Assembly: GCA_902795345.1 (NCBI GenBank)
Contig: CADBKO010000001.1
Span: forward strand, 181,485 to 245,484
DNA: 64,000 bases
Source: Oscillospiraceae bacterium
GTDB taxonomy: Bacteria > Bacillota > Clostridia > Oscillospirales > Oscillospiraceae
Direction of reading: 5' to 3'
The position numbers and the translations under genes were made by a program. Shown here in pieces: positions 1 to 8,170 of this stretch (the stretch's first letter is position 1; every line of letters begins with the position of its first letter). The notes below the pieces were generated by a model that saw only the letters and a program-made list of their open reading frames with translations, was not told the origin of the DNA and did not search any database.

Positions 1-1
1 G

Positions 2-289
2 GACGTGGCGGCCCTGGCCCGGGAAAAGGGCGTCGATACCGTCGTGCTGGGCCTGCCCCGGAATATGGACGGGAGCGAGGGCCCCCGGGCGGAAAAGAGC
101 CGCGCCTTTGCTTCCGAGCTGGAGGGAAAGGGACTGACGGTGGTCTTTGTGGACGAGCGGCGCACCACCCTGGAAGCCCACGGCATCCTCTCCGAAGCGG
201 GGAAGAAGGGAAAAAAGCGGCGGGAGCGGATCGACGCCGTGGCCGCCACCCTCATATTGGAAACCTACCTCAACGGGCTGCGCAAATGA
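2..289 (+). CDS. ruvX: RuvX/YqgF family pre-16S rRNA nuclease (5' truncated by window)
   Basis: The C-terminal 95 residues of an RNase H-fold nuclease; the frame is open at the window edge, so the N-terminus is missing. Visible family signatures are VLGLPRNMDGSEGPRAEKSR and VVFVDERRTT, where the aspartate and glutamate of DER are part of the acidic catalytic site, followed by the DAVAATLILETYL C-terminal helix. The family (formerly called a putative Holliday junction resolvase) trims the 5' end of 16S rRNA precursor. It converges on the leftward sugar-kinase gene with a very short intergenic space. Identification is secure; only the start is unknown. Confidence 0.93.
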   Translation, partial: DVAALAREKGVDTVVLGLPRNMDGSEGPRAEKSRAFASELEGKGLTVVFVDERRTTLEAHGILSEAGKKGKKRRERIDAVAATLILETYLNGLRK

Positions 290-306
290 AAGCGCGGCCC
301 GCTTTT
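288..306. terminator. Short hairpin between convergent genes
   Basis: AAAGCG and CGCTTT arms with a 5-nt loop are followed by TTTTCTT on the + strand. The hairpin overlaps the ruvX stop codon and lies just before the end of the leftward kinase gene. The stem is short, so termination efficiency is uncertain. Confidence 0.45.
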
Positions 307-307
307 C

Positions 308-1219
308 TTATCCCTTCAGCCGCGCCTCCACTTCCGCCAGGTTAGGCATGGCGGGAATGGCCCCCCGCTTCTCTACGCAGAGGGAAGCGGCAGCGCAGGC
401 AAAGGGCAGGGCGTCCTTCCTCTGCCGCAGCCGGGCATAGAGCCAGGCGGCCCAGAAGCAGTCCCCGGCGCCGGTGGTGTCCAAAGCCCGGACGCTGGGC
501 GCGGGGCAGAAACCGTCCAGCCAGGCCCCCTCGGCTCCCAGAGTCACCGCTACGGTCTCCACCCCCCAGCGGCTTTTGATCGCTCCGGCGGCGGCCTCCG
601 GCTCGGTCAGGCCGGTGAGCAGCGCCGCCTCCTCCCGGGAGATCTTCAAGAGCTGCACCCGGGGCAGCAGGGCGTCGCAGGCCAGGAGGAAGTCCCTTTC
701 GCTGTCCCACAGCGGCGCGCGGTAATTCACGTCGCAGGAGACGGGCACCCCCGCAGCCCCGGCCAGGGCCAGGGCCCACCTGGTCGCGCTGCGGGCCGGT
801 TCCTCCGTCATGGACAGAGTGCCCAGGTGGAGGAGCTTCGCATTCCGGATCAGCTCTGCGGGGATCTCCTCCGGCCTCAGCCGGGTATCGCCGCAGCCCC
901 GGCGCACAAAGCTGAAATCCCGCTCTCCCCCGGGCTCCAGCTCCACGAAAGCCAGGGAGGTGCTTGTCTCCCTGTCTGTCACCAGGCCGGAGAGATCCAC
1001 CCCTTCGGCTTCCAGGGTCCGGCGCAGGAAACGCCCGTGGATGTCGTCCCCCACCTTGCCCACAAAGGCGGCGGAGAGGCCCAGCCGGGCAGCGGCCACC
1101 GCCACGTTGGCCGGCGCGCCGCCGGGGTTTCGCTCATAGCGAAGGCTTCCCGTCTCGGAAAGCCCGCAGGGGGTAAAGTCGATCAGCAGCTCGCCCAGAG
1201 CCACCAGTTCCGCAGACAT
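308..1219 (-). CDS. PfkB-family carbohydrate kinase (fructokinase-like)
   Basis: A 303-residue ribokinase/PfkB-fold sugar kinase. The N-terminal GELLIDF and NPGGAPANVAVAAARLG segments form the sugar-binding signature. The second PfkB signature DTTGAGDCF (GAGD at residues 250-253) supplies the anion hole and catalytic aspartate D253. The start at 1219 is chosen because GAGGTG lies 6 nt upstream and the family N-terminus begins here. An in-frame upstream start would overlap the preceding gene. It starts 10 nt after the spoIIP stop, so the two are probably co-transcribed. Similarity is closest to fructokinases; 2-keto-3-deoxygluconate or another sugar cannot be excluded. Confidence 0.9.
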   Translation of the reverse strand: MSAELVALGELLIDFTPCGLSETGSLRYERNPGGAPANVAVAAARLGLSAAFVGKVGDDIHGRFLRRTLEAEGVDLSGLVTDRETSTSLAFVELEPGGERDFSFVRRGCGDTRLRPEEIPAELIRNAKLLHLGTLSMTEEPARSATRWALALAGAAGVPVSCDVNYRAPLWDSERDFLLACDALLPRVQLLKISREEAALLTGLTEPEAAAGAIKSRWGVETVAVTLGAEGAWLDGFCPAPSVRALDTTGAGDCFWAAWLYARLRQRKDALPFACAAASLCVEKRGAIPAMPNLAEVEARLKG

Positions 1220-1229
1220 GATTGGCACC

Positions 1230-2192
1230 TCAATTCTCTTTGTGTGCTTCCAGCACTTGTCCCAGGCAGTCGGCAAAAAGAAGGGCCGCCTGCTTGGCTT
1301 CCGCCAGGGTATTGGCGTCCGTGCCCACCTCCAGCAGCAGAGAGCCGGGGGACAGGTGCTGATTGTAACGGGCGGGGGAGAGGTAGAGGGGCCGTGCCAG
1401 CCCCGGATAGTCCAGCTCCATCCGGTTCTGCAGCTCCAGCCCCAGCTTCAGGTTTTCCCGCCAGCTGGGATGATACAGGCCGTTTTCCCCGGTGGTGAGC
1501 AGCAGCATGACCTGGGCGCTCTTCTGCCCGTCGGGGAGGAGGTATTCCGTCCTCCGCCCGCCCAGGGAATCCCGGTGCAGGTCGATGACCACCCGGATGC
1601 CGGGATTGTCCTCCAGCAGCTGCCGCACCGCCGCCCCGGAGCGGTCATAGGCCCCGTTGTAGGCGGGATAGTCGTAAAGGCTGCGGTCATGGAGCACCCC
1701 GAAGCCCAACTGTTCCAGGGCTTCCGCCAGACAGTCCCCCACGGCGATGACGCTCTGGCTGTCCTCCAGGGTGCGGAATTCCCCGCTGGCTTCATAATCG
1801 TCCTCCCCTTGGGGCGTATAGGCTTCGCAGCTGTGGGTGTGGAAGATCAGCACCTGCGGTCCCTCTGCGGGGATGGCGTAGCTCCACCCCTCCCGCAGCA
1901 GGCCCAGCTGATCCACCATGAGGCGGCTGGCGCTGCGCAGATCCCCCTGGGACAGGGCGGACACCGGTTCTTCCCCCTCTGCGGTTTCCGGCTGCGGCGT
2001 TGGCTTCGGGGCAGGGGGCAGGTAGGGCGCGCTTTCCCCAGGCCAGAAGGAGACGCTCTCCTCTTCCTCTGCTGCAGCCGCCGGTTCCAGCAGGGCGGCC
2101 AGGGCGGTGAAGGCCCCCAGCTTGTCCAGCCCGAAAGCCAGCAGCGTCACCGTCAGCAATACCGCCAAGTCCCGCATCAACCGTTTCAACAC
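1230..2192 (-). CDS. spoIIP: Stage II sporulation protein P, cell-wall hydrolase
   Basis: A 320-residue sporulation amidase with an N-terminal membrane anchor (about residues 8-24), a Pro/Glu-rich linker (about 40-80) and a zinc amidase domain. Hallmarks are VLIFHTHSCEAYTP (zinc histidine and glutamate, residues 118-123), VVIDLHRDS and RYNQHLSPGSLLLEVG. SpoIIP works with SpoIID and SpoIIM to thin septal and engulfment peptidoglycan during sporulation. It is somewhat shorter than the roughly 400-residue Bacillus protein, mainly through a short linker. No spore protease gpr, its common neighbour, is seen; the sugar kinase follows instead. Confidence 0.95.
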   Translation of the reverse strand: MLKRLMRDLAVLLTVTLLAFGLDKLGAFTALAALLEPAAAAEEEESVSFWPGESAPYLPPAPKPTPQPETAEGEEPVSALSQGDLRSASRLMVDQLGLLREGWSYAIPAEGPQVLIFHTHSCEAYTPQGEDDYEASGEFRTLEDSQSVIAVGDCLAEALEQLGFGVLHDRSLYDYPAYNGAYDRSGAAVRQLLEDNPGIRVVIDLHRDSLGGRRTEYLLPDGQKSAQVMLLLTTGENGLYHPSWRENLKLGLELQNRMELDYPGLARPLYLSPARYNQHLSPGSLLLEVGTDANTLAEAKQAALLFADCLGQVLEAHKEN

Positions 2193-2233
2193 AGCTCACC
2201 CCCCTTACGGGGATTTATATGCTTCCGCCGCTC

Positions 2234-2262
2234 TTGCAAGAACGGGGACGCTGTGTTATGAT
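2234..2262 (+). promoter_or_regulatory. Sigma-A type promoter of the TSCPD gene
   Basis: TTGCAA (2234-2239) and TATGAT (2257-2262) are separated by 17 bp, 34 nt before the downstream start codon. The match and spacing are good. Confidence 0.7.
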
Positions 2263-2295
2263 GGGAAAAATCGAACTTGGCAAAGGAGAATGACC

Positions 2296-2553
2296 ATGCA
2301 GTATACTTATAAAACAAAAGGCGTTTGCTCCCGGAGCATCGTCATTGACATGGAAGGGGACATCATCCGCAAGGTGGAATTCATCGGCGGTTGCCCCGGC
2401 AATACCCAGGGTGTGGCCCGGCTCAGCGAGAACCGCCCCATCGACGAAGTGATCTCCATTGTGGACGGCATCCACTGCGGCCCCAAGCCCACCTCCTGCC
2501 CGGACCAGCTGGCCCAAGCCCTGAAGCAGATCAAGGCGGAAGCCGGAGTTTAA
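2296..2553 (+). CDS. Small TSCPD-domain protein (TIGR03905-like)
   Basis: An 85-residue single-domain protein that takes its name from the conserved TSCPD motif near its end (GPKPTSCPDQLAQAL). Four cysteines (GVCSRS, GGCPGN, GIHCG, SCPD) are arranged as in the TIGR03905 group, which is related to the C-terminal domain of class II ribonucleotide reductases and probably binds metal. The start at 2296 is preferred over the ATG at 2290 because AAAGGAG then has 7 nt spacing instead of 1. It is transcribed alone from its own promoter and ends in a terminator. Its cellular role is unknown. Confidence 0.88.
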   Translation: MQYTYKTKGVCSRSIVIDMEGDIIRKVEFIGGCPGNTQGVARLSENRPIDEVISIVDGIHCGPKPTSCPDQLAQALKQIKAEAGV

Positions 2554-2567
2554 AAGCCAAACCGAAC

Positions 2568-2600
2568 ACCGCACGACCCGAGGGGCCGTGCGGTTTTTCT
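2568..2600 (+). terminator. Rho-independent terminator after the TSCPD gene
   Basis: ACCGCACG pairs with CGTGCGGT around a partly paired CCC/GGG loop, followed by TTTTTCT. It overlaps the stop codon of the convergent leftward gene. Confidence 0.85.
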
Positions 2601-3774
2601 ATACCCGAAGCACCGTCAGTTCCCCCTTGTCCGGGCGGCAGCGGGGGAAGGCCCAGTCGATGTCCCGGCCCAGGAGGATGCCCCAAAGGCACTTGATGAC
2701 CCCTGCGTGGGTGAGAATCAGGATATCCGGGCTGGGGTCGTCCTTCAGCAGCTCCAGGAGAGCGCGGCGGACCCGCGCCTGCACCATGTAGAAGCTCTCG
2801 CTCCCCTCGTCGAAGCGGTAGCTCATGAGATATTCCCCCCGCCGGGCATACTGGGACGGCCATTCCTTTTTCACGTCTTCGATCAGCCTTCCGTCCCAGG
2901 CCCCCAAGCTGATCTCGGAAAAATCCTCCACCTCCCGGATGGGGAGTCCCAGGCAGCGGTTCACGATCTCCGCGCTGTCCCGCGCCCGGCGCAGGGGGCT
3001 CGAATAGAGAACTCCGGCCCGGAGCTTTTCCCCGGCGAGGCGCTTTCCCATCTCCGCCATCTGGCTTTTCCCGATCTCGGAGAGGCGGGCGTCATAGCGG
3101 CCCATGACCACCTTGCCGCTGTGGAGCTCCGTCGCCCCGTGGCGCAGGAGCCAGAAGGTCCGCCCCGCGGCCAGGTCCGCCAGACCGTCGTCCTGGGCGT
3201 AGGCGCAGAGAGCGGCATAGTCCTCCGGGGTGTCCATGTCCAGCACCGTGCCCTGCCAGGGCATGCTGAGGCGCAGGAGGGTGTCTTCGTGGAGACTGCG
3301 TGCCCCCTTCAGGCCGCCGGGGCCGGTGAAATGCAGGATCTCCCCGAAATACCGCCGGGGGATCAGCAGCGGGTGGCCGTTGCGCCCCTCATAGGTGGGC
3401 AGGGCGTATTCCCCCTTGTCCCCGGCGCAGGCGATGAGCTGGCGCACCGCCTCCTTGGGCACGGCGGCGCAGTCGCAGGGGAGCAGGAGGATCATTTCCG
3501 CGCCCTTTTCCGCGAAATGCCGCACCCCCGCCAGCACGGAGGTGAACATGCCCTCCGCGTAATCCGGGTTCACGATCTCACAGGCGCCCCATTCCCGCAG
3601 CCGAGGGGCCAGCTCCTCCCGGCGGCAGCCGGTCACCACCGCCGTCTCCGCCCCCGCGGCGGTCAGAACGTCGATGCACCGTTTCAGGGCCGGGACGCCC
3701 GCCACCGGCATCAGGGGCTTGAAGTCCCCCATGCGGGAGGAATAGCCCGCCGCGAGGACGATGCCGCCGATCAC
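2599..3774 (-). CDS. Fusion of MobA-like nucleotidyltransferase and histidine phosphatase (DVU_1551-like)
   Basis: A 391-residue two-domain protein. Residues 1 to about 195 are a MobA/MocA-type NTP transferase with IVLAAGYSSRMGDFKPL (nucleotide-binding loop) and LLLPCD. Residues from about 205 are a phosphoglycerate-mutase-fold histidine phosphatase with LLRHGATE (RHG at 211-213) and a second THAG histidine. The GTG start at 3774 shares four bases with the stop of the upstream methyltransferase, so the pair is translationally coupled. The same domain fusion occurs in the accessory genes of Desulfovibrio aldehyde oxidoreductase, so molybdenum-cofactor cytidylylation or a related maturation step is inferred. 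A Mop-type oxidoreductase lies at 43.4 kb. Confidence 0.85.
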   Translation of the reverse strand: MIGGIVLAAGYSSRMGDFKPLMPVAGVPALKRCIDVLTAAGAETAVVTGCRREELAPRLREWGACEIVNPDYAEGMFTSVLAGVRHFAEKGAEMILLLPCDCAAVPKEAVRQLIACAGDKGEYALPTYEGRNGHPLLIPRRYFGEILHFTGPGGLKGARSLHEDTLLRLSMPWQGTVLDMDTPEDYAALCAYAQDDGLADLAAGRTFWLLRHGATELHSGKVVMGRYDARLSEIGKSQMAEMGKRLAGEKLRAGVLYSSPLRRARDSAEIVNRCLGLPIREVEDFSEISLGAWDGRLIEDVKKEWPSQYARRGEYLMSYRFDEGSESFYMVQARVRRALLELLKDDPSPDILILTHAGVIKCLWGILLGRDIDWAFPRCRPDKGELTVLRV

Positions 3775-4511
3775 AGCTTTTCCGCCGTCAGCAGGAAGTA
3801 GCCGGTGTGCTTGTCCACCTTGGCGCGGCAGAAGGGCTTGCTGCCGTCGGGAAGGGTCTGCTTCCAGTATTCGTCCAGGCTGCCGTAATCCATGAGCAGC
3901 TGGGCATACCAATCCTGGAGCTGCTTGGTCCGGTCCCGGAAATAGGTGATCTCAAAGCCCGTCTCCCGGATGGCGTGCAGAAGGTTGTCGATGACGAACA
4001 TCCCGTCCAGCAGGTAGGGGGAGGGCATCTCGTCGGCCTTCTCGCAGTCCCCTTCCTCCCTGGGGGTGCCCAGTATCCTCTTGGCTTCATAGTAGACCTC
4101 CCCGGCTTTGTCCGGGTCGGGGTTGATGTAATAGAGGTCGCTGATGGCCACCTTCGCGCCTTTTTTCAGCACGCAGTAGAGCTCGTTGAGCATCTCGTCG
4201 TGACGGTTCATGAGGCTGAAGGAACATTCCAGCAGGGCCCCGTCGAAATAGAGGGAGGGAAAGTCCAGGCTCATGCCGTCGGTGACGCGCAGCTTGAAAT
4301 CCGCGTCCAGAAGCCTGGCCCGGGCCAGCATCCCTTCATCCCTGTCGCAGCCCACGGGTTTGACGCCCAGAGTTTTTTTCAGGAGCAGCATGCTCTCTCC
4401 GCCGCCGCAGCCCACGTCCAGGATGCGGTCCCCCTCCTTCCAGCCGCAGGCTTTCGCGGCCTCCAGGGTCAGAGCTTCCCCGCCGGGGTGACAGCCGGTG
4501 TAAGTGTCCAT
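3771..4511 (-). CDS. SAM-dependent methyltransferase (DVU_1556-like)
   Basis: A 246-residue class I methyltransferase. Motif I is ILDVGCGGGESMLLL (about residues 30-45), followed by the acidic SAM-ribose position in VGCDRD and later ALLECSFSLM and AISDLYYINP. The N-terminal MDTYTGCHPGGEALT and the C-terminal CRAKVDKHTGYFL resemble the methyltransferase found in molybdenum-hydroxylase accessory clusters. AAGGA lies upstream of the ATG. It overlaps the next gene by 4 nt, which ties its role to the nucleotidyltransferase. Its substrate is not known; generic small-molecule methylation is the alternative. Confidence 0.83.
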   Translation of the reverse strand: MDTYTGCHPGGEALTLEAAKACGWKEGDRILDVGCGGGESMLLLKKTLGVKPVGCDRDEGMLARARLLDADFKLRVTDGMSLDFPSLYFDGALLECSFSLMNRHDEMLNELYCVLKKGAKVAISDLYYINPDPDKAGEVYYEAKRILGTPREEGDCEKADEMPSPYLLDGMFVIDNLLHAIRETGFEITYFRDRTKQLQDWYAQLLMDYGSLDEYWKQTLPDGSKPFCRAKVDKHTGYFLLTAEKL

Positions 4512-4531
4512 GGTTTCGTTCCTTTCGGTAA

Positions 4532-4559
4532 GGCGCGTCTCCGCTTGCAGAGACGCGCC
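4532..4559 (-). terminator. GC-rich perfect hairpin between trkA and the methyltransferase
   Basis: GGCGCGTCTC and GAGACGCGCC form a perfect 10-bp stem with an 8-nt loop immediately after the trkA stop on the minus strand. No clear T-tract follows on that strand, so it may attenuate rather than terminate. Confidence 0.5.
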
Positions 4560-4565
4560 CGGTCG

Positions 4566-5930
4566 TTATTTTTCCAGGATGTCGGTGATGTCGTTGAGCC
4601 CCTCCGCCGTGGTGACCACCAGGACGTGGTCCCCCCGGTGGATCATATCGAGACCGCCGGGGATGATGGCCCGCCCGTCCCGGATGATGCAGGCCAGCAG
4701 CAGGTCGCGGCGCAGCTCCAGGTCCTTCAGGGAGATGCCCGCCACGCCGTCGGCCTGGGTGCCCACGGAGAATTCCAGGGCCTCCACCTGGCCGGAGCAG
4801 AAGGTGTGCAGAGCTTCCACGTTGGAGTCCAGGGAGTTGGACATGCCCCGCACATAGCGCAGGATGGTATTGGCGGTGATGTGCTTGGGACTCAGCACGC
4901 TTTCCAGCCCGGCCCGCTCGCCCAGCCGCACCAGATTGCCGTTGTTGACCTTCACCACCACTTTCCGGGCCTCGCCCAGAGAATCGGCGTACATGCCCAG
5001 GATGATGTTCTCCTCGTCGGAGCCCGTCAGGGCCACCACGCCGTCCATGTTCTGGATACCCACCTCGCCCAGCAGCTCATGGTCCGTGCTGTCGCCGCTT
5101 ATGATGGTGGCCTCCGGCAGCAGTTCGCACAGCTCCCGGCAGCGGGCGGTGTCCTTTTCCACGATGACCACCCGGGCCCCGATGCCGCAGAGCATCCTGC
5201 CCAGGTAATAGCTGATGAGGCCGCCCCCCACCAGCATCACATTGTCCACCTTTTTCCGCAGCAGGCCCCATTTCTTGAAGACCCGGGTGATCTCGTTGGG
5301 CTCGGCGGTGATGCTGATGCGGTCCCCGTCCCGGAGGACGAAATCGCCCTTGGGGATGCAGACCTCCTCGTCGCGCTGCACGGCGCAGATGAGGATGCGC
5401 GCGCCCATGGCCCTGGGCAGCTCCCGCAAGGGTATGCCCGCCAGACCGCTGCCCTCCGGCACCGTCACCTCCACGATCTCCACCCGGCCGCCGGCAAAGA
5501 CCTCCAGCTTCTGGGCGGAGGGGAAGCGCAGCAGACGGAATATCTCGGAGGCTGCGGAGTATTCCGGATTGACGTACATGCTCAGGCCCAGATCCTCGGA
5601 GAGGTATTCCATCTGCCCCACGTACTGGGGATCCCGGACCCGGGCGATGGTGTGCTGGGCGCCCAGCTTTTTGGCCAGCAGGCAGGCCAGCAGGTTCTGC
5701 TCGTCGGAAGCGGTGGTGGCGATCATCAGGTCCGCCTTGCCCACCTGGGCATCCTGCATGACCTGCAAGGTGGCGCAGTTGCCCACGATACCCATGACGT
5801 CATACTGCCCGTTCATTTCCTCCACTCTTGCGGCGCTCACATCGACCACGGTGACGCTGTGGCCCTCCTGGCTCAGCTGCTGCACGACTTCGCCGCCCAC
5901 CTTGCCGCCGCCTGCGACAACGATATTCAT
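4566..5930 (-). CDS. trkA: Trk potassium-uptake regulatory subunit TrkA
   Basis: A 454-residue cytoplasmic protein with two tandem RCK units (each a Rossmann RCK_N plus RCK_C). The first starts MNIVVAGGGKVGGEVV with the GxGxxG nucleotide loop. The second starts VMLVGGGLISYYLGRML near residue 230. The protein gates TrkH/KtrB potassium channels in response to nucleotides. No trkH-type membrane subunit is visible in the window, so the partner must lie elsewhere. An AAAGGGGG ribosome binding site precedes the ATG. Length and domain duplication match TrkA rather than the single-unit KtrA. Confidence 0.93.
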   Translation of the reverse strand: MNIVVAGGGKVGGEVVQQLSQEGHSVTVVDVSAARVEEMNGQYDVMGIVGNCATLQVMQDAQVGKADLMIATTASDEQNLLACLLAKKLGAQHTIARVRDPQYVGQMEYLSEDLGLSMYVNPEYSAASEIFRLLRFPSAQKLEVFAGGRVEIVEVTVPEGSGLAGIPLRELPRAMGARILICAVQRDEEVCIPKGDFVLRDGDRISITAEPNEITRVFKKWGLLRKKVDNVMLVGGGLISYYLGRMLCGIGARVVIVEKDTARCRELCELLPEATIISGDSTDHELLGEVGIQNMDGVVALTGSDEENIILGMYADSLGEARKVVVKVNNGNLVRLGERAGLESVLSPKHITANTILRYVRGMSNSLDSNVEALHTFCSGQVEALEFSVGTQADGVAGISLKDLELRRDLLLACIIRDGRAIIPGGLDMIHRGDHVLVVTTAEGLNDITDILEK

Positions 5931-5966
5931 GATCTTGCCCCCTTTCGGGTCAAATCGTAGTCCCGC

Positions 5967-8096
5967 TTACTCCACGGAGACGGAAACGGAGACGCAGTCC
6001 AGATACAGCATGGTATCACATTCCTCCAGCCAGATGTCCATATCCGCCTCACCGGCGCTGACGGCGGTGAGGATCAGTTCCCGGCTGAGGCCGTCCTCGG
6101 ACCAGGCGCCCCACTGGATGTCCAGCACCGGATCGCCGTAGAGGTCCCAGGAGAAGGCAATGTTATCACAGCCCTCCAGACGGCAGGAGACCGTCAGCGT
6201 GACGGTGTCGCCCACGGCCATGCCCAGCTCTGTCTCGGACACAGTGAGGGAGCCGAAGATGACGTTGACGGTCACGATCTCCTGGGCCAGCACCGTCTCG
6301 TCCTCCAGGTGATAGACCAGGGTGATCTCTGTGGTGCCGGAAGCCAGGGGCGTAATATACAGGGGTATGTCGTTGCCCTCCCAGCTGCCCCAGGAACACT
6401 CCACGATGGAGCTGTCCCCGGTGTAGGAGGTGACATAGACGTGATGGTCGGGGTCGCCGATGTAGTCGGTGTAGGCATGGACCCAGACCGTGCCGGAGCC
6501 GAAGAGACTCACATTCACCGTGGACGTATCCACGCTGAATTCCGTGGAATCGTCGGAGATCTGGCTGCTGCCGTCCGCCGTGACGGTGACGGAGAGGGTC
6601 TTCACGTCCAGCACCGTCTCGGTGCCGCTGATGAGGAAGTAGACGGTCACGTCCGTGTTGCCGATCTTCAGCGGTGTTATGTTCAGCGTGTTGTCGTCAC
6701 CGACCCAGCCGCCCCAGGAGCAGGATACGATCTCATCATCGGCAATGACATAGCGGACGGAAACGGTCTCTTCACAGTTCTGTTCGATAGCGGTGACGGT
6801 GATGCTGCCGGTCTCGCCCAGGCCCAGGGTCAGCTTGGAGCCGGAGAGGGTGAGGGTGCCGCTGGGGGAATTCTGGGCGGCATGGAGGGGCACATAGGAG
6901 CTGATGTCCATATCCTCCAGATAGGTCAGGGGGATGGAGAGGTTCAGGTTCTGGCCGCTGGTATAGGTGGCGGAGGTGATGCCGATGACCTGGCCGTATT
7001 TGTTCAGCAAGGCGCCGCCGCTGCTGCCCGGGGAGATGGCTGCACTCATCTGGATATAGGTCATGCCGCCGTCCACACGGGCGGGGTTGGAGATGATGCC
7101 TGCGGAGATGGTGTTCTGCAGGCCCAGAGGACTGCCGATGGCGTAGACGGTGGCGCCGCCCACGTCGTAGCCCGGGTCCCCGATCTCCAGGGTCTGGAAG
7201 CCGCTGCCGTCGATCTGCAGCACGGCCCAGTCCTCCGCGGCGCTGTAATCGTAGACGCCGGCCACGGGGTAGACCTCCCCGGTGTCGGAGACGGTGATGC
7301 TGGCGCTGTCCGCGCCGGAGATCACATGGTAGTTGGTGATGGCCAGGCCGTCCTCGGTGAGGAAGAAGCCGCTGCCGGTCTTGATGCACCAGCCCCATTC
7401 GTCATAGATCTCCACATAGAACACGGCGGGGGCGCAGCGGGCATAGATCTGCTCCGGGGTCAGCTCCGTCAAATGGGCGTAGGGACCGCCGTAGACATGG
7501 GTCACGATGCGGATCTCGGAGTCGAAGGGAACCGTGTCGCTGGTGCTGAAATCGGAACGGCCGTCCACCAGGGTCTCCACCAGGGGACCGTCGTCGGCCT
7601 TGTCCAGGTCCTCTACCACCTCGGTGCTCACGTTGGTGAAGCCGGCTTCCTCAAAGAGCCGGGCGGCCTCGGTGGCCTCCTTGAGCTTCAGCTCCTCCGC
7701 CGCGGCGGGGAGAGCCAGCTTGCGGACCACATGGTACCGGAGCACGACTTCGGCGTCCGCAGGGAAGCTGTCTCCCGCGGAGAAATGCTCCTTGTCCTCG
7801 ATGGTGATGGACTGGATCTTGTCCACCTTGTCGGCCTCAACGGAACTCAGGTCGGGGTACTCGCTGAGGCGAATGGCGGTGAAGCCCATGATCTGGAGCT
7901 TCTTTTCCGCCTCCATGCAGGAATAGCTCTGGAATTCCTCGGAAGACAGGACCATGGTGATGGTAGGAGTGGGCGTCGCAGTCGGCGCGGGGGTCGCCGT
8001 CGCTTCCGGGGTGGGAGCGGGCTTCCCGATGCCGTCGCAGGCGCACAGAAGCGCCAGCAGGAGAAGGGCCATAAGGACGGGAAGAAGTTTTTTCAT
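5967..8096 (-). CDS. Trypsin-like serine protease lipoprotein with C-terminal W-G-x-W repeats
   Basis: A 709-residue predicted lipoprotein with signal MKKLLPVLMALLLLALLCAC (lipid cysteine C20), then a Pro/Thr linker (25-48). Two PASTA-like segments (about 50-125 and 135-205) are followed by an HtrA/trypsin-type protease (about 215-400) whose triad is visible as NYH (H257), AAEDWAV (D289) and PGSSGG (S359). The C-terminal 300 residues hold three beta-rich repeats, each centred on a W-G-x-W motif (CSWGGW, CSWGSW, IQWGAW). The order resembles secreted quality-control proteases, but no PDZ domain is evident. Substrate and role are unknown. Its start lies just after an AAAGGAG site. Confidence 0.82.
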   Translation of the reverse strand: MKKLLPVLMALLLLALLCACDGIGKPAPTPEATATPAPTATPTPTITMVLSSEEFQSYSCMEAEKKLQIMGFTAIRLSEYPDLSSVEADKVDKIQSITIEDKEHFSAGDSFPADAEVVLRYHVVRKLALPAAAEELKLKEATEAARLFEEAGFTNVSTEVVEDLDKADDGPLVETLVDGRSDFSTSDTVPFDSEIRIVTHVYGGPYAHLTELTPEQIYARCAPAVFYVEIYDEWGWCIKTGSGFFLTEDGLAITNYHVISGADSASITVSDTGEVYPVAGVYDYSAAEDWAVLQIDGSGFQTLEIGDPGYDVGGATVYAIGSPLGLQNTISAGIISNPARVDGGMTYIQMSAAISPGSSGGALLNKYGQVIGITSATYTSGQNLNLSIPLTYLEDMDISSYVPLHAAQNSPSGTLTLSGSKLTLGLGETGSITVTAIEQNCEETVSVRYVIADDEIVSCSWGGWVGDDNTLNITPLKIGNTDVTVYFLISGTETVLDVKTLSVTVTADGSSQISDDSTEFSVDTSTVNVSLFGSGTVWVHAYTDYIGDPDHHVYVTSYTGDSSIVECSWGSWEGNDIPLYITPLASGTTEITLVYHLEDETVLAQEIVTVNVIFGSLTVSETELGMAVGDTVTLTVSCRLEGCDNIAFSWDLYGDPVLDIQWGAWSEDGLSRELILTAVSAGEADMDIWLEECDTMLYLDCVSVSVSVE

Positions 8097-8170
8097 CGGT
8101 TCACTACTCCTTTGAGCGGTCGTATTGCACGGCCCGGGCCGGTTCAGGGTCCGGAACGTTGTTCATAAGC

